Assembly (NCBI RefSeq): GCF_030064675.1
Contig: NZ_CP116413.1
Coordinates: 8,399,501 to 8,463,500, forward strand
Length of the DNA stretch: 64,000 bases
Direction of reading: 5' to 3'
Source: Crossiella sp. CA-258035
GTDB lineage: Bacteria > Actinomycetota > Actinomycetes > Mycobacteriales > Pseudonocardiaceae
Part shown: piece after piece, positions 1 through 9,956 of the stretch
Layout of the letters: every line of letters begins with the position of its first letter
How positions within the stretch are numbered: the stretch's first letter is position 1
Program-made: the position numbers and the translations under genes
Notes under the pieces: generated by a model
What the model was told of the DNA's origin: nothing
What the model saw: the letters and a program-made list of their open reading frames with translations, nothing else
Database searches by the model: none

Positions 1-1
1 C

Positions 2-271
2 GGCATCTTCGGCACCGGGATCGCGTTCATCTTCTTCTACCGGCTCATCGCGGACGAGGGCGCGACCAGCGCCACCACGGTGACCTACCTGATGCCGCTG
101 GTGTCGGTGCTGCTCGGCGCGCTGGTGCTGAACGAGGAGATCGGCGTGCGGGTGGTGCTCGGCATGGTCATCGTGCTGGCAGGGGTCGTGCTGACCAGGC
201 ACCAGCCCAAGACGGCCGCCGCCGCACCGGAACCACTGCCGGTGCGCGCGGCGGCCTCAGCCGGGGAGTAG
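2..271 (+). CDS. EamA/DMT-family permease, 3' end only
   Basis: Only the last 89 residues lie in the window; the start is upstream of base 1. The fragment has two hydrophobic segments: one around the opening GTGIAFIFFYRLI, and a second pair formed by TYLMPLVSVLLGALVLNEE and VVLGMVIVLAGVVL. The TYLMPLVSVLLG..LNEE motif is typical of the last repeat of EamA drug/metabolite transporters. A polar, Ala/Pro-rich tail ends the protein. It would be an inner-membrane permease; the substrate cannot be told. It ends directly against the stop of the convergent response regulator, with no spacer and no visible terminator. Confidence 0.85.
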   Translation, partial: GIFGTGIAFIFFYRLIADEGATSATTVTYLMPLVSVLLGALVLNEEIGVRVVLGMVIVLAGVVLTRHQPKTAAAAPEPLPVRAAASAGE

Positions 272-964
272 CTAGACCAGCCTGCGGTCGGAAGCCCAGC
301 GGGACAGCTCGTAGCGGTTGGACAGCTGGGTCTTCCGCAGCACGCTGGAGACGTGCGTCTCCACGGTCTTGATCGAGATGAACAGCTCGGAGGCGATCTC
401 CTTGTAGGCGTAGCCGCGGGCCAGCAGGCGCAGCACGTCCCGCTCGCGCGGGGTGAGCAGGTCCAGCTCGGGGTCGCGGATCGGGGCCGCGCCCGGCCGG
501 TCGGCGAAGGCGTCCAGCACGAAGCCGGCCAGCCGCGGCGAGAACACCGCGTCGCCCTCGCGGACCCGGCAGACCGCGTCCACCAGCTCGTGGCCGGAGA
601 TGGTCTTGGTGACGTAGCCCCGCGCGCCGTTGCGGATCACCGCGATGACGTCCTCGGCCGCGTCGGAGACGCTCAGCGCCAGGAACACCACGTCCGGGAA
701 TGCCTTGCGGGCGCGGCGCAGCACCTCGTTGCCGCCGCCGTCGGGCATGTGCACGTCCAGCAGCACCACGTCCGGGCGGAAGTGCCCGATGCCGGCCACC
801 GCCTCGCCGACCGAGCCCGCCTCACCGACCACCTCGACCTCGGCGTGCGCCTCCAGCTCGGCGCGCACGCCGGCGCGGAAGAGCGCGTGGTCGTCGACCA
901 GGAAGACCCTGACCGGGCCGCGTGGCTCCGCGGGTGTCTCGGCGTTCTCGACCTCTTCGCTCAC
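272..964 (-). CDS. LuxR/NarL-family response regulator
   Basis: 230-residue NarL-type regulator. The receiver domain (about residues 13-135) has the acidic pair in FLVDDHALFRAG, the phospho-acceptor Asp in VVLLDVHMPDGG and the switch Lys in GYVTKTIS, so it should be phosphorylatable. A LuxR helix-turn-helix follows (LTPRERDVLRLLARGYAYKE and ISIKTVETHVSSVLRK). The GTG start at 964 is chosen because AAGGAGG lies 7-8 nt upstream and because it overlaps the kinase stop as GTGA. This makes a translationally coupled kinase-regulator operon. The likely partner is the PspC-domain kinase just upstream. Targets may include the divergent PspC operon, which is inference only. Confidence 0.93.
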   Translation of the reverse strand: MSEEVENAETPAEPRGPVRVFLVDDHALFRAGVRAELEAHAEVEVVGEAGSVGEAVAGIGHFRPDVVLLDVHMPDGGGNEVLRRARKAFPDVVFLALSVSDAAEDVIAVIRNGARGYVTKTISGHELVDAVCRVREGDAVFSPRLAGFVLDAFADRPGAAPIRDPELDLLTPRERDVLRLLARGYAYKEIASELFISIKTVETHVSSVLRKTQLSNRYELSRWASDRRLV

Positions 965-2292
965 GTCCGTGCCTCCTTGCTCGCCCTGGGCATCTCGAGC
1001 TGGATCTCGGTGCCCTCGCCGGGCGCGGTGCGCACCCGCACCTTGCCCCCATTGCGCTCCATCCTGCCGTGGATCGAGTCGGCGAGCCCGTGCCGGTCCG
1101 CTGGAACCTGTTCCGGGTCGAATCCGGCGCCCCGGTCCCGCACGAAGACGTAGACCACCTCGGGCTCGACCTCGGCGTACACGCTGACCTCGCCGACCCC
1201 GGCGTGCTTGGCCGCGTTGACCGCGGCCTCGCGGGCGGCCTGCACCAGCGCGGCCATCCGGTCGTCCAGCGGGCAGTCCCCGACCACGACCTGCTGCACC
1301 CGGATGGCGAAGGTGTCCTCGACCTGCCCGCAGGCGATGCCCACCGCGTCGGCCAGGCTCTCCCCGGACACGCCGTGCGCCGGCTCCTCGGTCTCCGCGG
1401 CGGCCGCGCCGCGGCCGTAGCCGGCCGGGCCGTACAGCCAGCTGCGCAGCTGGCGCTCCTGGCCGCGGGCCAGGCGGCTGACCTCGCGCGGGTTGTCCGC
1501 CTGCTTGAGGATCAGGGCCAGGGTCTGCAGCACGGAGTCGTGCAGGTGCGCGGCGATCTCGGCCCGCTCCTCGGTGCGGATGCGCGCGCGGCGCTCCTCG
1601 TTGAGGTCGCGGACCAGGCGCAGCCACCAGGGCACGGTGAGCACGCCGACGCCGAGCAGGGTGACCACCACGGCCATCACGGCCAGCTGGGCCTGGTTCA
1701 GGTCCACGCTGCTGACCAGGTAGAACACCACGCCGGCGGTGGCCACCAGGATGCCGGCCACCACCCGGAGCATGGCCATCCGGCCGCCGCGGCCGAGCAT
1801 CCCGGACTTGGCCGAGTCCCGCCAGCGGCGGCGCTGCGCCTCGTCGGCCTCCCGCCAGACCAGGGCCGCGCCGGCCAGCGCCACGCCCAGCGGGCCGACC
1901 ACCCAGCCGCTGATCGCGCCGCTCCACATGCTCAGCGCGAGCGCCATGGCCACGCCGATGGCGAGCACGCCGATGGCCTGCTGCCGCTGCACCGGGTTCT
2001 CGGTCTGCGGTTCGGCCCCGGTGCGCTGCGGCACCAGCAGCCAGAGCAGGCCGTAGGCGAGCACGCCCGCACCGGCGAAGGCGACCAGCACGGTGAAGGC
2101 GACCCGCACCCACAGCACGTTCACCTTGAGGTGCTCGGCCAGCCCGCCGGCCACCCCGGCCAGGATTCGGCCGCTGCGGCGGCGGTACATGCGCAGGGGC
2201 AGCGCCACGGTGGCCGCCTCGCCCGCGGTCGCGGGGGGCTGGCCGGTGCCGCCGCGCTCGGTGCTGCCGATCGTAGCCTGGGAGTTCACCAT
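961..2292 (-). CDS. PspC-domain sensor histidine kinase
   Basis: 443 residues from the ATG at 2292. A PspC domain near residues 35-90 contains the RRRSGRILAGVAGGLAEHL signature and one membrane segment. Further hydrophobic segments follow at about 106-145 and 173-220. The dimerisation/phospho-acceptor region is AEIAAHLHDSVLQTLAL with His251, the HisKA_3 type. The ATPase domain shows AREAAVNAAKHAG (N box), DRGAGFD (G1) and HGLADSIHGRMERNGG. It should autophosphorylate at the membrane and pass phosphate to the coupled LuxR regulator. PspC-fused kinases are thought to sense envelope stress. An upstream in-frame ATG at 2325 is possible but would add residues unlike the family. Confidence 0.92.
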   Translation of the reverse strand: MVNSQATIGSTERGGTGQPPATAGEAATVALPLRMYRRRSGRILAGVAGGLAEHLKVNVLWVRVAFTVLVAFAGAGVLAYGLLWLLVPQRTGAEPQTENPVQRQQAIGVLAIGVAMALALSMWSGAISGWVVGPLGVALAGAALVWREADEAQRRRWRDSAKSGMLGRGGRMAMLRVVAGILVATAGVVFYLVSSVDLNQAQLAVMAVVVTLLGVGVLTVPWWLRLVRDLNEERRARIRTEERAEIAAHLHDSVLQTLALILKQADNPREVSRLARGQERQLRSWLYGPAGYGRGAAAAETEEPAHGVSGESLADAVGIACGQVEDTFAIRVQQVVVGDCPLDDRMAALVQAAREAAVNAAKHAGVGEVSVYAEVEPEVVYVFVRDRGAGFDPEQVPADRHGLADSIHGRMERNGGKVRVRTAPGEGTEIQLEMPRASKEART

Positions 2293-2414
2293 GGCATGGT
2301 CACACGTGGATGCGCCGACCCGCATCGGGGCGCAACCCGGAGACCCCGCCTCGGGGTGGGGTCGGGGGGCATCCCTGATGTGGGCGGGTGCGGGTGTGGC
2401 CCAAGCTGGTCACC

Positions 2415-3899
2415 GTGAGCGGGACGGACGGAAACATGCGCGTCGAGGAGACGCTGCGCGACCTGTGGTCGTCGCGGCCACGGCGGCCCAGGGAAGATCG
2501 CAAGATCGCCGGGGTGGCCGCCGCGATCGGCAACCGCTACGCGATCGATCCGGTCGTGATCCGGGTCGCGCTCGTGGTGACGGCGGTCTACGGCGGCATC
2601 GGAATGATCATCTACCTGCTGGGCTGGCTGATCCTGCCCGGCCCCGACGACCGGGTGTCGCCGCTGGAGGCGCTGCTCGGCAGGGGCCACAGCGCCACGC
2701 CCAAGCCGCTGACCCTGTTGCTGATCTTCGGCATGCTGCCCGCCTTCGGCTGGGCGGCCACCACGTTCATCGGCGGCATCTTCGCCATGGTGCTGATCGT
2801 GGCGCTGGCGTTCTTCCTGCACCGCAGCCGGGGCAACAGCCCGGTCGCGCCACCCTCCTTCCCGATGCCGGAGACCACCATGACGCCCGGTACCCCGGTG
2901 ACCCCGGTGCCGCCGGACCAGCCGACGATGGACCTGCGGACCCCGCAGCCGCCGCCTGCCCCCGAGCAGCACACGGCCGACCTGGGCATCCGCCCTGAGC
3001 AGGTGACCAGCCAGGTCGAGCCGCCTGCCGCGACCGGCACCACCCAGGTCGTCGGCGCTGAGGTCCCCGAGCCCAGCGCCGAGACCACCAGCGCGCACGC
3101 GGCGGAGGCCCCAGTGGCCCCGGTGTCCCAGCCGCTGCCCACGCCGAGCTTCCCGCCGGTGACCTACCCCGCCACCGGCACCCCGCCGCAGTGGGACCCG
3201 CTGGGCGCCGCGCCCTTCGCCTGGGACCTGCCGGAACCGCGCCACACCGCCGAGGTGGAGCCCGAGCCGGAACCCAAGCGCAAGACCAGGGTCACCGGGG
3301 TGACGCTGGCGCTGGCCTTCATCGTGGGCAGCGTGACCGGCATCCTGGCCGGACTGGTGCCCTGGTTCACCGCCCCGCACGTGCTGGGCATGGTGGTCGC
3401 GGTGCTGGCCATCGGCACCCTGGTCGGGGCCTTCCGCGGCGGCGGCAGGCTGCTGGTGGTGCTGGGCTTCCCGGTGGCGATCGTGGCGATCGGGCTGACC
3501 GCCTCGCAGTACTGGACGCACACCTTCGGCAACGAGCACCACCGGATCACCTCGGTGGCGAACCTGCAGCCGAGCTACCGGATCGGCGCCGGGTCCATCG
3601 AGCTGGACCTGACCCAGCTGGACCTGACCAAGCCGGACCCGGCCAAGCCGGACCGCTCGGCAGGCACCAACATCGTGGTCGGCACCGGGACGATCCAGGT
3701 GCTGGTGTCCAAGGACGTGGACGTCGACCTGTACTGCCGCGCGCAGGTGGGCACCGTGCAGTGCCTGGACAACCAGCGCAACGGCGGCGGCGAGGTCAAG
3801 TTGGACGACAACGGGGCGGACGGCCCCGGAGGCGGCAAGCTGCGCCTGCGCGCGGAAGTGCAGGGGCCGGGAACTGTGGAGGTGCACCGTGTCGGCTGA
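2415..3899 (+). CDS. PspC-domain membrane protein
   Basis: About 494 residues, divergent from the PspC-kinase operon. The N-terminus carries a PspC domain (RPREDRKIAGVAAAIGNRYAIDP, then hydrophobic YGGIGMIIYLLGWLILPG). A membrane pair follows around 95-130, then a long Pro/Thr/Ala-rich linker. Three to four membrane segments follow (VTLALAFIVGSVTGILAGLVP onward). The C-terminal soluble domain repeats polar beta-like strands (GAGSIELDLTQLDLTKPD), resembling the adhesin-like DUF4097 or DUF2154 type seen behind PspC domains. The start could be GTG 2415 or ATG 2436; only the latter has a weak purine-rich site. It probably takes part in an envelope-stress response with the kinase operon. Function is inferred. 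Confidence 0.85.
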   Translation: MSGTDGNMRVEETLRDLWSSRPRRPREDRKIAGVAAAIGNRYAIDPVVIRVALVVTAVYGGIGMIIYLLGWLILPGPDDRVSPLEALLGRGHSATPKPLTLLLIFGMLPAFGWAATTFIGGIFAMVLIVALAFFLHRSRGNSPVAPPSFPMPETTMTPGTPVTPVPPDQPTMDLRTPQPPPAPEQHTADLGIRPEQVTSQVEPPAATGTTQVVGAEVPEPSAETTSAHAAEAPVAPVSQPLPTPSFPPVTYPATGTPPQWDPLGAAPFAWDLPEPRHTAEVEPEPEPKRKTRVTGVTLALAFIVGSVTGILAGLVPWFTAPHVLGMVVAVLAIGTLVGAFRGGGRLLVVLGFPVAIVAIGLTASQYWTHTFGNEHHRITSVANLQPSYRIGAGSIELDLTQLDLTKPDPAKPDRSAGTNIVVGTGTIQVLVSKDVDVDLYCRAQVGTVQCLDNQRNGGGEVKLDDNGADGPGGGKLRLRAEVQGPGTVEVHRVG

Positions 3900-4092
3900 G
3901 CAGCAGACCGAGCGCAAGCCGAAGGCAAGCCTGTTCATGGTGTTGTTCGGGGTGTGCGGGCTGGGCGTGGCCGCCTTCGCACTCACCGACGGGGTCATCT
4001 GGCAGGTGGTGGACGTGCGCTGGGCAATCGCGGCGATCGCCCTGTTCATCGGCCTGGTCCTGCTCGGCAACTCCCTGCGCCCGCGCCGGTAG
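3889..4092 (+). CDS. small two-helix membrane protein
   Basis: 67 residues from a GTG that overlaps the last 11 bases of the PspC gene, so the two are co-transcribed and probably coupled. It has a charged N-terminus (MSAEQQTERKPKA), a hydrophobic helix (SLFMVLFGVCGLGVAAFALT) and a second helix (AIAAIALFIGLVLLG) ending in basic residues. No catalytic motif is visible. Position and size suggest a small accessory to the PspC protein. I do not recognise a named family. Confidence 0.8.
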   Translation: MSAEQQTERKPKASLFMVLFGVCGLGVAAFALTDGVIWQVVDVRWAIAAIALFIGLVLLGNSLRPRR

Positions 4093-4141
4093 GTGACCGG
4101 CCGGAAATCAAATCGATACTGAATTCACGTTTGCCCCGTTT

Positions 4142-4178
4142 GCGTCGCCCCGGTGGTTTCTCGACACCGGGGCGGCGC
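4142..4178. terminator. GC-rich hairpin terminator
   Basis: A perfect 10-bp stem, CGCCCCGGTG (4146-4155) with CACCGGGGCG (4165-4174), closes a 9-nt loop. The stem extends outward by GCG/CGC across a mismatch. It is followed by a short T-rich run (CTTTTG). It sits 50 bases behind the PspC operon and in front of the lacI-type gene, so it should end the former. Confidence 0.75.
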
Positions 4179-4201
4179 ATTCGGCTTTTGTGATCCTTAT
4201 C

Positions 4202-4210
4202 TGTATTAAT
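4202..4210 (+). promoter_or_regulatory. predicted -10 for a leaderless lacI-type gene
   Basis: TGTATTAAT is a clear AT-rich -10 in an otherwise GC-rich stretch. It ends about 6-7 nt before the GTG at 4217. That spacing, with no Shine-Dalgarno sequence, fits leaderless transcription. A possible -35 is TTGTGA at 4188-4193. Confidence 0.55.
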
Positions 4211-4216
4211 AGCGGG

Positions 4217-5257
4217 GTGAAGACGCCGCCAGCCCTCGCGCACGGACTCGGCCGCCCGACCCTGGAGGACGTGGCCGCGGTGGCGGGCGTGTCCCGCGCG
4301 ACCGTGTCCCGGGTGATCAACGACTCGCCCCGGGTCAGCCCGGAGGCGCGCGAGGCTGTGCACACCGCGGTCCGCCAGCTGGGTTACGTGCCGAACAAGG
4401 CGGCCAGGACGCTGGTCACCCGGCGCACCGAGGCGATCGCGCTGGTGCTCTCCGAGGCGGAGAACAAGGTCTTCGACGACCCGCACTTCGCCACCGTGGT
4501 CCGCACCGCCACCGAGGAACTGTCCACAATGGACACTCAGATGGTGCTGATGCTGACCCAGGACGAGACCACGCACGCCAGGGTGCTGCGCTTCCTGGGC
4601 GCCGGGCACGTGGACGGCGCGCTGCTGCTGGCCCCGCACAAGCGGGACCCGCTGCCGGAGGCGGTGGCGAACCTGCCCATCCCGGTGGTCTTCGGCGGCA
4701 AGCTGTGGATGCCGGAGGACGGCCTGCACCTGGTGGACAACGACAACGTGGGCGGCGCGCGGATGGCCACCGAGCACCTGCTCGGCCTCGGCCGCCGCAC
4801 GGTGGCCACCATCACCGGCCCCACGGATGAGAAGGCCGCGCTGGACCGGCTGACCGGCTGGCAACAGGCGATGGGCGTGAGCCAGGAGCGGGCCGACCGG
4901 CTGACCGCCTGCGGCGAGTTCACCCGGCAGGGCGGCGAGCAGGCCATGCGGGAGCTGCTCGAACGGCTGCCCGAGCTGGACGCGGTGTTCGCGGCGAACG
5001 ACCTGATGGCCGACGGCGCGCTGCGGGCGCTGCGCGCGGCGGGCAAGCGGGTGCCCGAGGACATCGCGGTGATCGGCTTCGACGACCAGCCCGCGGTGGC
5101 CCCGCTGTCCGACCCGCCGCTGACCACCATCCGGCAGCACCCGGCCGAGCAGATGCGCCGGATGGTGCGGACGCTGCTCCGGCTGGTCGCGGGCGAGGAG
5201 GTCGAGCCCGGCCGGGAGGTCCTCCCGACCGAGCTGATCCGCCGCGCCTCGGCCTAG
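4217..5257 (+). CDS. LacI-family transcriptional regulator
   Basis: 346 residues from GTG 4217, chosen for the leaderless -10 spacing. The N-terminal HTH (about 14-35) reads TLEDVAAVAGVSRATVSRVI, followed by the hinge helix region NKAARTLVTRR. The periplasmic-binding-protein-like sensor domain spans about 65-335 with IALVLSEAE, HVDGALLLAP, DNDNVGGARMATEHLLGLG and AVFAANDLMADGALRALR. The family binds a sugar or related effector and represses nearby genes; no sugar locus lies in the window, so the ligand is unknown. It converges on guaA with a single base between stop codons. Confidence 0.93.
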   Translation: MKTPPALAHGLGRPTLEDVAAVAGVSRATVSRVINDSPRVSPEAREAVHTAVRQLGYVPNKAARTLVTRRTEAIALVLSEAENKVFDDPHFATVVRTATEELSTMDTQMVLMLTQDETTHARVLRFLGAGHVDGALLLAPHKRDPLPEAVANLPIPVVFGGKLWMPEDGLHLVDNDNVGGARMATEHLLGLGRRTVATITGPTDEKAALDRLTGWQQAMGVSQERADRLTACGEFTRQGGEQAMRELLERLPELDAVFAANDLMADGALRALRAAGKRVPEDIAVIGFDDQPAVAPLSDPPLTTIRQHPAEQMRRMVRTLLRLVAGEEVEPGREVLPTELIRRASA

Positions 5258-5258
5258 C

Positions 5259-6833
<1,575 letters not shown>

Positions 6834-6980
6834 CGTGGCGAACCTCCAGGTCAGGACCGGGAACGAGAACCCGATTCTCCCAGCCGCGCGGCCACGGGAA
6901 CGCCCGGGGGTGGCCGGGGACCCGGTGCGACGCCGGGATCACCCTGTGCTGATGCCGGGGTCAGGCTTACGGTGATTGCC

Positions 6981-8438
6981 ATGACCGACCTGGAGCCCCC
7001 GAAGCCCCGACCGTCCTTCATCGCCGGATCGCCCGAGCCGGGCGTCGGCGAGCTGGTCGTGCGCCACCCCTTCGACGGCAGCGAGGTCGCCACCGTCGGG
7101 GTGCCAGGACCGGAGCAGGTCGAGCGCGCCGTGGCCGCGGCCGCCGCGGTGTTCACCGAGTTCCGCTCCTCCCCCGCGCACCTGCGGGCGAACGCGCTGG
7201 CGCACGTGTCCAAGCGGCTGGCCGAGCGGACCGAGGAGATCGCCGAGATCATCACCGCCGAGAACGGCAAGCCGCTGAAGTGGGCGGTCGGCGAGGTCGG
7301 CCGCGCGGTGCACACCTTCCGGCTGGCCGCGGAGGAGGCGCGCCGGTTCACCGGCGAGCTGACCAGGCTGGACACCGACCCGGCCGCCGAGGGCAGGGTG
7401 GCGATGATCAAGCGCGTCCCGCGTGGCCCGGTGCTGGGCATCTCGCCGTTCAACTTCCCGCTGAACCTGGTGGCGCACAAGGTGGCTCCGGCGCTGGCGG
7501 TGGGCGCGCCGATCATCATCAAGCCCGCGCCGCGCACCCCGCTGACCGCGCTGATCCTGGGCGAGATCCTGGCCGAGACCGACCTGCCCAAGGGCGCGTT
7601 CTCGGTGCTGCCGGTGGGCAACGAGGAGACCGCGGCGCTGGTGCGGGACGAGCGGTTGCCGGTGGTCAGCTTCACCGGATCGGGGCCGGTGGGCTTCTCG
7701 ATCATGGACTCGGCGCCGCGCAAGCACGTGGTGCTGGAGCTGGGCGGCAACGCGGCCGCGGTGGTCTGCGGCGACTGGAGCTCCGAGGCCGACCTGGACT
7801 TCGCGGCCAAGCGGATCGCGCTGTTCAGCAACTACCAGGCCGGGCAGTCCTGCATCGCGGTGCAGCGGGTGCTGGTGGACCGCGCGGTGTACGAGGACTT
7901 CCTGCCCAGGCTGCTCAGCGCGGTGGGCGCGCTGCGCACCGGCAGCCCGCACGACCCGGAGGTGGAGGTCGGGCCGCTGGTCGACGAGGCCGCCGCCGAG
8001 CGGGTGGAGCAGTGGATCTCCGAGGCCACCGGGGCCGGGGCGAAGGTGCTGGCCGGGGGCACCAGGGAGGGCGCCACGGTGGCACCGACCGTGCTCACCG
8101 AGGTGCCCAAGGACGCCAAGGTGTGGTGCGAGGAGGTCTTCGGGCCGGTGCTCGCCGTCGCCGCGGTGGACGGCGTGGACGAGGCATTCGCCGAGGTCAA
8201 CGACTCCGCCTTCGGCTTGCAGGCCGGGGTGTTCACCCACGACATCCAGACCGCGTTCCGGGCAGGCACCGAGCTGGAGGTGGGTGGGGTGATCATCGGC
8301 GATGTGCCGTCCTACCGCGCGGACCAGCTGCCCTACGGCGGGGTCAAGGGCTCCGGCGTCGGGCGCGAGGGCGTGCGCACCACGATGAACGACTTCACCG
8401 AGGAGCGGGTGGTGGTGCTGACCGGCGTCAGCTGGTGA
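6981..8438 (+). CDS. NAD(P)-dependent aldehyde dehydrogenase
   Basis: 485 residues from ATG 6981. It oxidises an aldehyde to the acid with NAD(P)+. Visible motifs are SPFNFPLNLVAHKVAPALA with IIIKPAPRTP (cofactor binding), FTGSGPVGF, the general base Glu253 in LELGGNAAA, the catalytic Cys291 in AGQSCIAVQRV, and the C-terminal PYGGVKGSGVGREG. Length and motifs fit the succinate-semialdehyde/glyceraldehyde-type subgroup; the substrate cannot be named. It is divergent from guaA, with 147 bases between them. Its last 11 bases overlap the end of the convergent flavoprotein gene. Confidence 0.95.
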   Translation: MTDLEPPKPRPSFIAGSPEPGVGELVVRHPFDGSEVATVGVPGPEQVERAVAAAAAVFTEFRSSPAHLRANALAHVSKRLAERTEEIAEIITAENGKPLKWAVGEVGRAVHTFRLAAEEARRFTGELTRLDTDPAAEGRVAMIKRVPRGPVLGISPFNFPLNLVAHKVAPALAVGAPIIIKPAPRTPLTALILGEILAETDLPKGAFSVLPVGNEETAALVRDERLPVVSFTGSGPVGFSIMDSAPRKHVVLELGGNAAAVVCGDWSSEADLDFAAKRIALFSNYQAGQSCIAVQRVLVDRAVYEDFLPRLLSAVGALRTGSPHDPEVEVGPLVDEAAAERVEQWISEATGAGAKVLAGGTREGATVAPTVLTEVPKDAKVWCEEVFGPVLAVAAVDGVDEAFAEVNDSAFGLQAGVFTHDIQTAFRAGTELEVGGVIIGDVPSYRADQLPYGGVKGSGVGREGVRTTMNDFTEERVVVLTGVSW

Positions 8439-9891
8439 GCCCCTGGGCGAAGCGGAACACCCCGTCCGGGTCGTAGCGGGTAGCCACCGCGCGCAGCCGG
8501 TCCAGGTTCGGGCCGTAGTACGCCTTCGCCCAGTCCTGCTGCGCCGCGTCCAGGTAGTTCACGTAGCTGCCCTTGCCGACCAGGCCGGTCAGCGCGTCCC
8601 GCACCTCGGTGACCGCGGCGAGCTGCCTGGCGTGCTCGGCGCGTTCGGCCGGGGCGTAGATCTGCACGCTGGCCAGTGCCTTGCGGTGCGGGAAGGCGGT
8701 GTCGGCCACGCCGATCTCGCCGACCGCGCCGCCGAGGCCGTCGAAGAGCAGGTCCATCTTGCGGCCCTGGACCTGGCCGACCACCCGGTCCAGGTTGGTG
8801 ATCTTGTGCTCCACGATCCGGGAGGCGGCGGCGAAGCCCTCGCGCTTGCCGCCGCCGTGGCCGGCGAAGTGCCGCATCGCGTCCAGGTAGCCCTTGGGCT
8901 GCGCCATCCGCTGGGTCGGCTTCGCGTTCGCGGCGCTGACCAGCTGGTCCAGCAGCGGGTTCAGCCCGCCCGCGCCGCCGACGTAGCACCCGGCGACCAT
9001 GGCGGCCGGTGGCGTGCCGCCGAGCAGGTGGCAGATCGACCACAGCTCCGGCGGGGCCGAGCCGATCCAGTCCTGCCAGGCGCCGAGCACCGAGGCCGCG
9101 GACCCGGCCGGGAAGCGCAGCGAGAACACGGTCAGGCCGGGCGCGGGCACGGTGCCGAACTCGAACTGGGTGACCAGCGCGAAGTTGCCGCCGCCACCGC
9201 CGCGCAGGGCCCAGAACAGCTCCTGCTCGGAGTCGGCCGAGGCGGTGCGCAGCGAGCCGTCGGCCAGCACCACCTGGGCGGAGCGCAGGTGGTCGCAGGT
9301 GAGGCCGAACTTGCGGGCCAGCACGCCGATCCCGCCGCCAAGGGCGAGTCCGGCGATGCCCACCGAGGGGCAGGACCCGGCGGGCAGCGCGCGGCCGGCG
9401 CGGGCCAGTCCGGCATAGACGTCGGCGAGCTTGGCGCCCGCGCCGATCACCGCGGTGCCGTCGGCCTGCACCCGCACCTCGCGCATCGGGGACACGTCGA
9501 CCACCAGGCCGCCTGCCGGGGCGCTGAAGCCCGCGTAGCTGTGCCCGCCGCTGCGCGCGGCCACCGGGATCTTGGACCTGCGCGCCACCTCAAGGCATTC
9601 CTGCACCTGCTCCGGGATCTCGCAGCGGGCCAGCGCGGCCGGGGGCGGCAGTTGGAGCGCGGAGTTGAACGGGGACCAGGCGGCGGTGAAGTCCTTGTCT
9701 GGCGGCAGCAGCACCGGGACCTTGGCGCGCAGCGCGGCCCAGTCCGGCGGCGGGGGCGGGCCGGTGGTGCCCGGCGGGGTGGTGGTGGCGCTGGTGCCGC
9801 TGGGCGGCGCCTCCGCGCCAGCGCCGCACGCGCCGGTGGCCAGTGCCGCGGCGCCGGCCCCGGCCAGCCGCAGGAATCCTCGTCGATCCAT
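8428..9891 (-). CDS. secreted berberine-bridge-type FAD oxidase
   Basis: 487 residues. The N-terminus has a twin-arginine motif (MDRRGFLRLAG), a hydrophobic stretch and a Cys22 in LATGACG, so it may be a Tat-exported lipoprotein. The FAD-binding domain shows the histidyl-FAD site in ARSGGHSYAGF and a second likely cysteinyl attachment in GSCPSVGIAGLALGGGIG. This suggests bicovalent FAD, as in berberine-bridge/glucooligosaccharide oxidases. The C-terminal BBE segment reads NYLDAAQQDWAKAYYGPNL with YDPDGVFRFAQG. It would oxidise an alcohol or sugar outside the membrane using O2. AGGAGG lies just before ATG 9891 and partly inside a hairpin. Confidence 0.92.
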   Translation of the reverse strand: MDRRGFLRLAGAGAAALATGACGAGAEAPPSGTSATTTPPGTTGPPPPPDWAALRAKVPVLLPPDKDFTAAWSPFNSALQLPPPAALARCEIPEQVQECLEVARRSKIPVAARSGGHSYAGFSAPAGGLVVDVSPMREVRVQADGTAVIGAGAKLADVYAGLARAGRALPAGSCPSVGIAGLALGGGIGVLARKFGLTCDHLRSAQVVLADGSLRTASADSEQELFWALRGGGGGNFALVTQFEFGTVPAPGLTVFSLRFPAGSAASVLGAWQDWIGSAPPELWSICHLLGGTPPAAMVAGCYVGGAGGLNPLLDQLVSAANAKPTQRMAQPKGYLDAMRHFAGHGGGKREGFAAASRIVEHKITNLDRVVGQVQGRKMDLLFDGLGGAVGEIGVADTAFPHRKALASVQIYAPAERAEHARQLAAVTEVRDALTGLVGKGSYVNYLDAAQQDWAKAYYGPNLDRLRAVATRYDPDGVFRFAQGLTS

Positions 9892-9899
9892 CGCCTCAC

Positions 9900-9919
9900 C
9901 TCCTGTGCCCGTACAGGAG
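9900..9919 (-). promoter_or_regulatory. hairpin overlapping the oxidase ribosome-binding site
   Basis: The 7-bp perfect inverted repeat CTCCTGT/ACAGGAG is separated by six bases. On the minus strand its proximal arm contains most of the AGGAGG ribosome-binding site of the BBE-type oxidase, so the hairpin would hide the site. It could equally be a short operator palindrome (TCCTGT-N6-ACAGGA). Confidence 0.4.
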
Positions 9920-9956
9920 ACGCCTCATCGCCTGGCTTCGTTGGCTGTAACGCCGG

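Noticed and set aside
961..2113. Extension of the response regulator upstream to 2113
   Set aside because: The extra residues are Arg/Gly-rich shadow of the kinase; the GTG at 964 with AAGGAGG gives a standard-length regulator.
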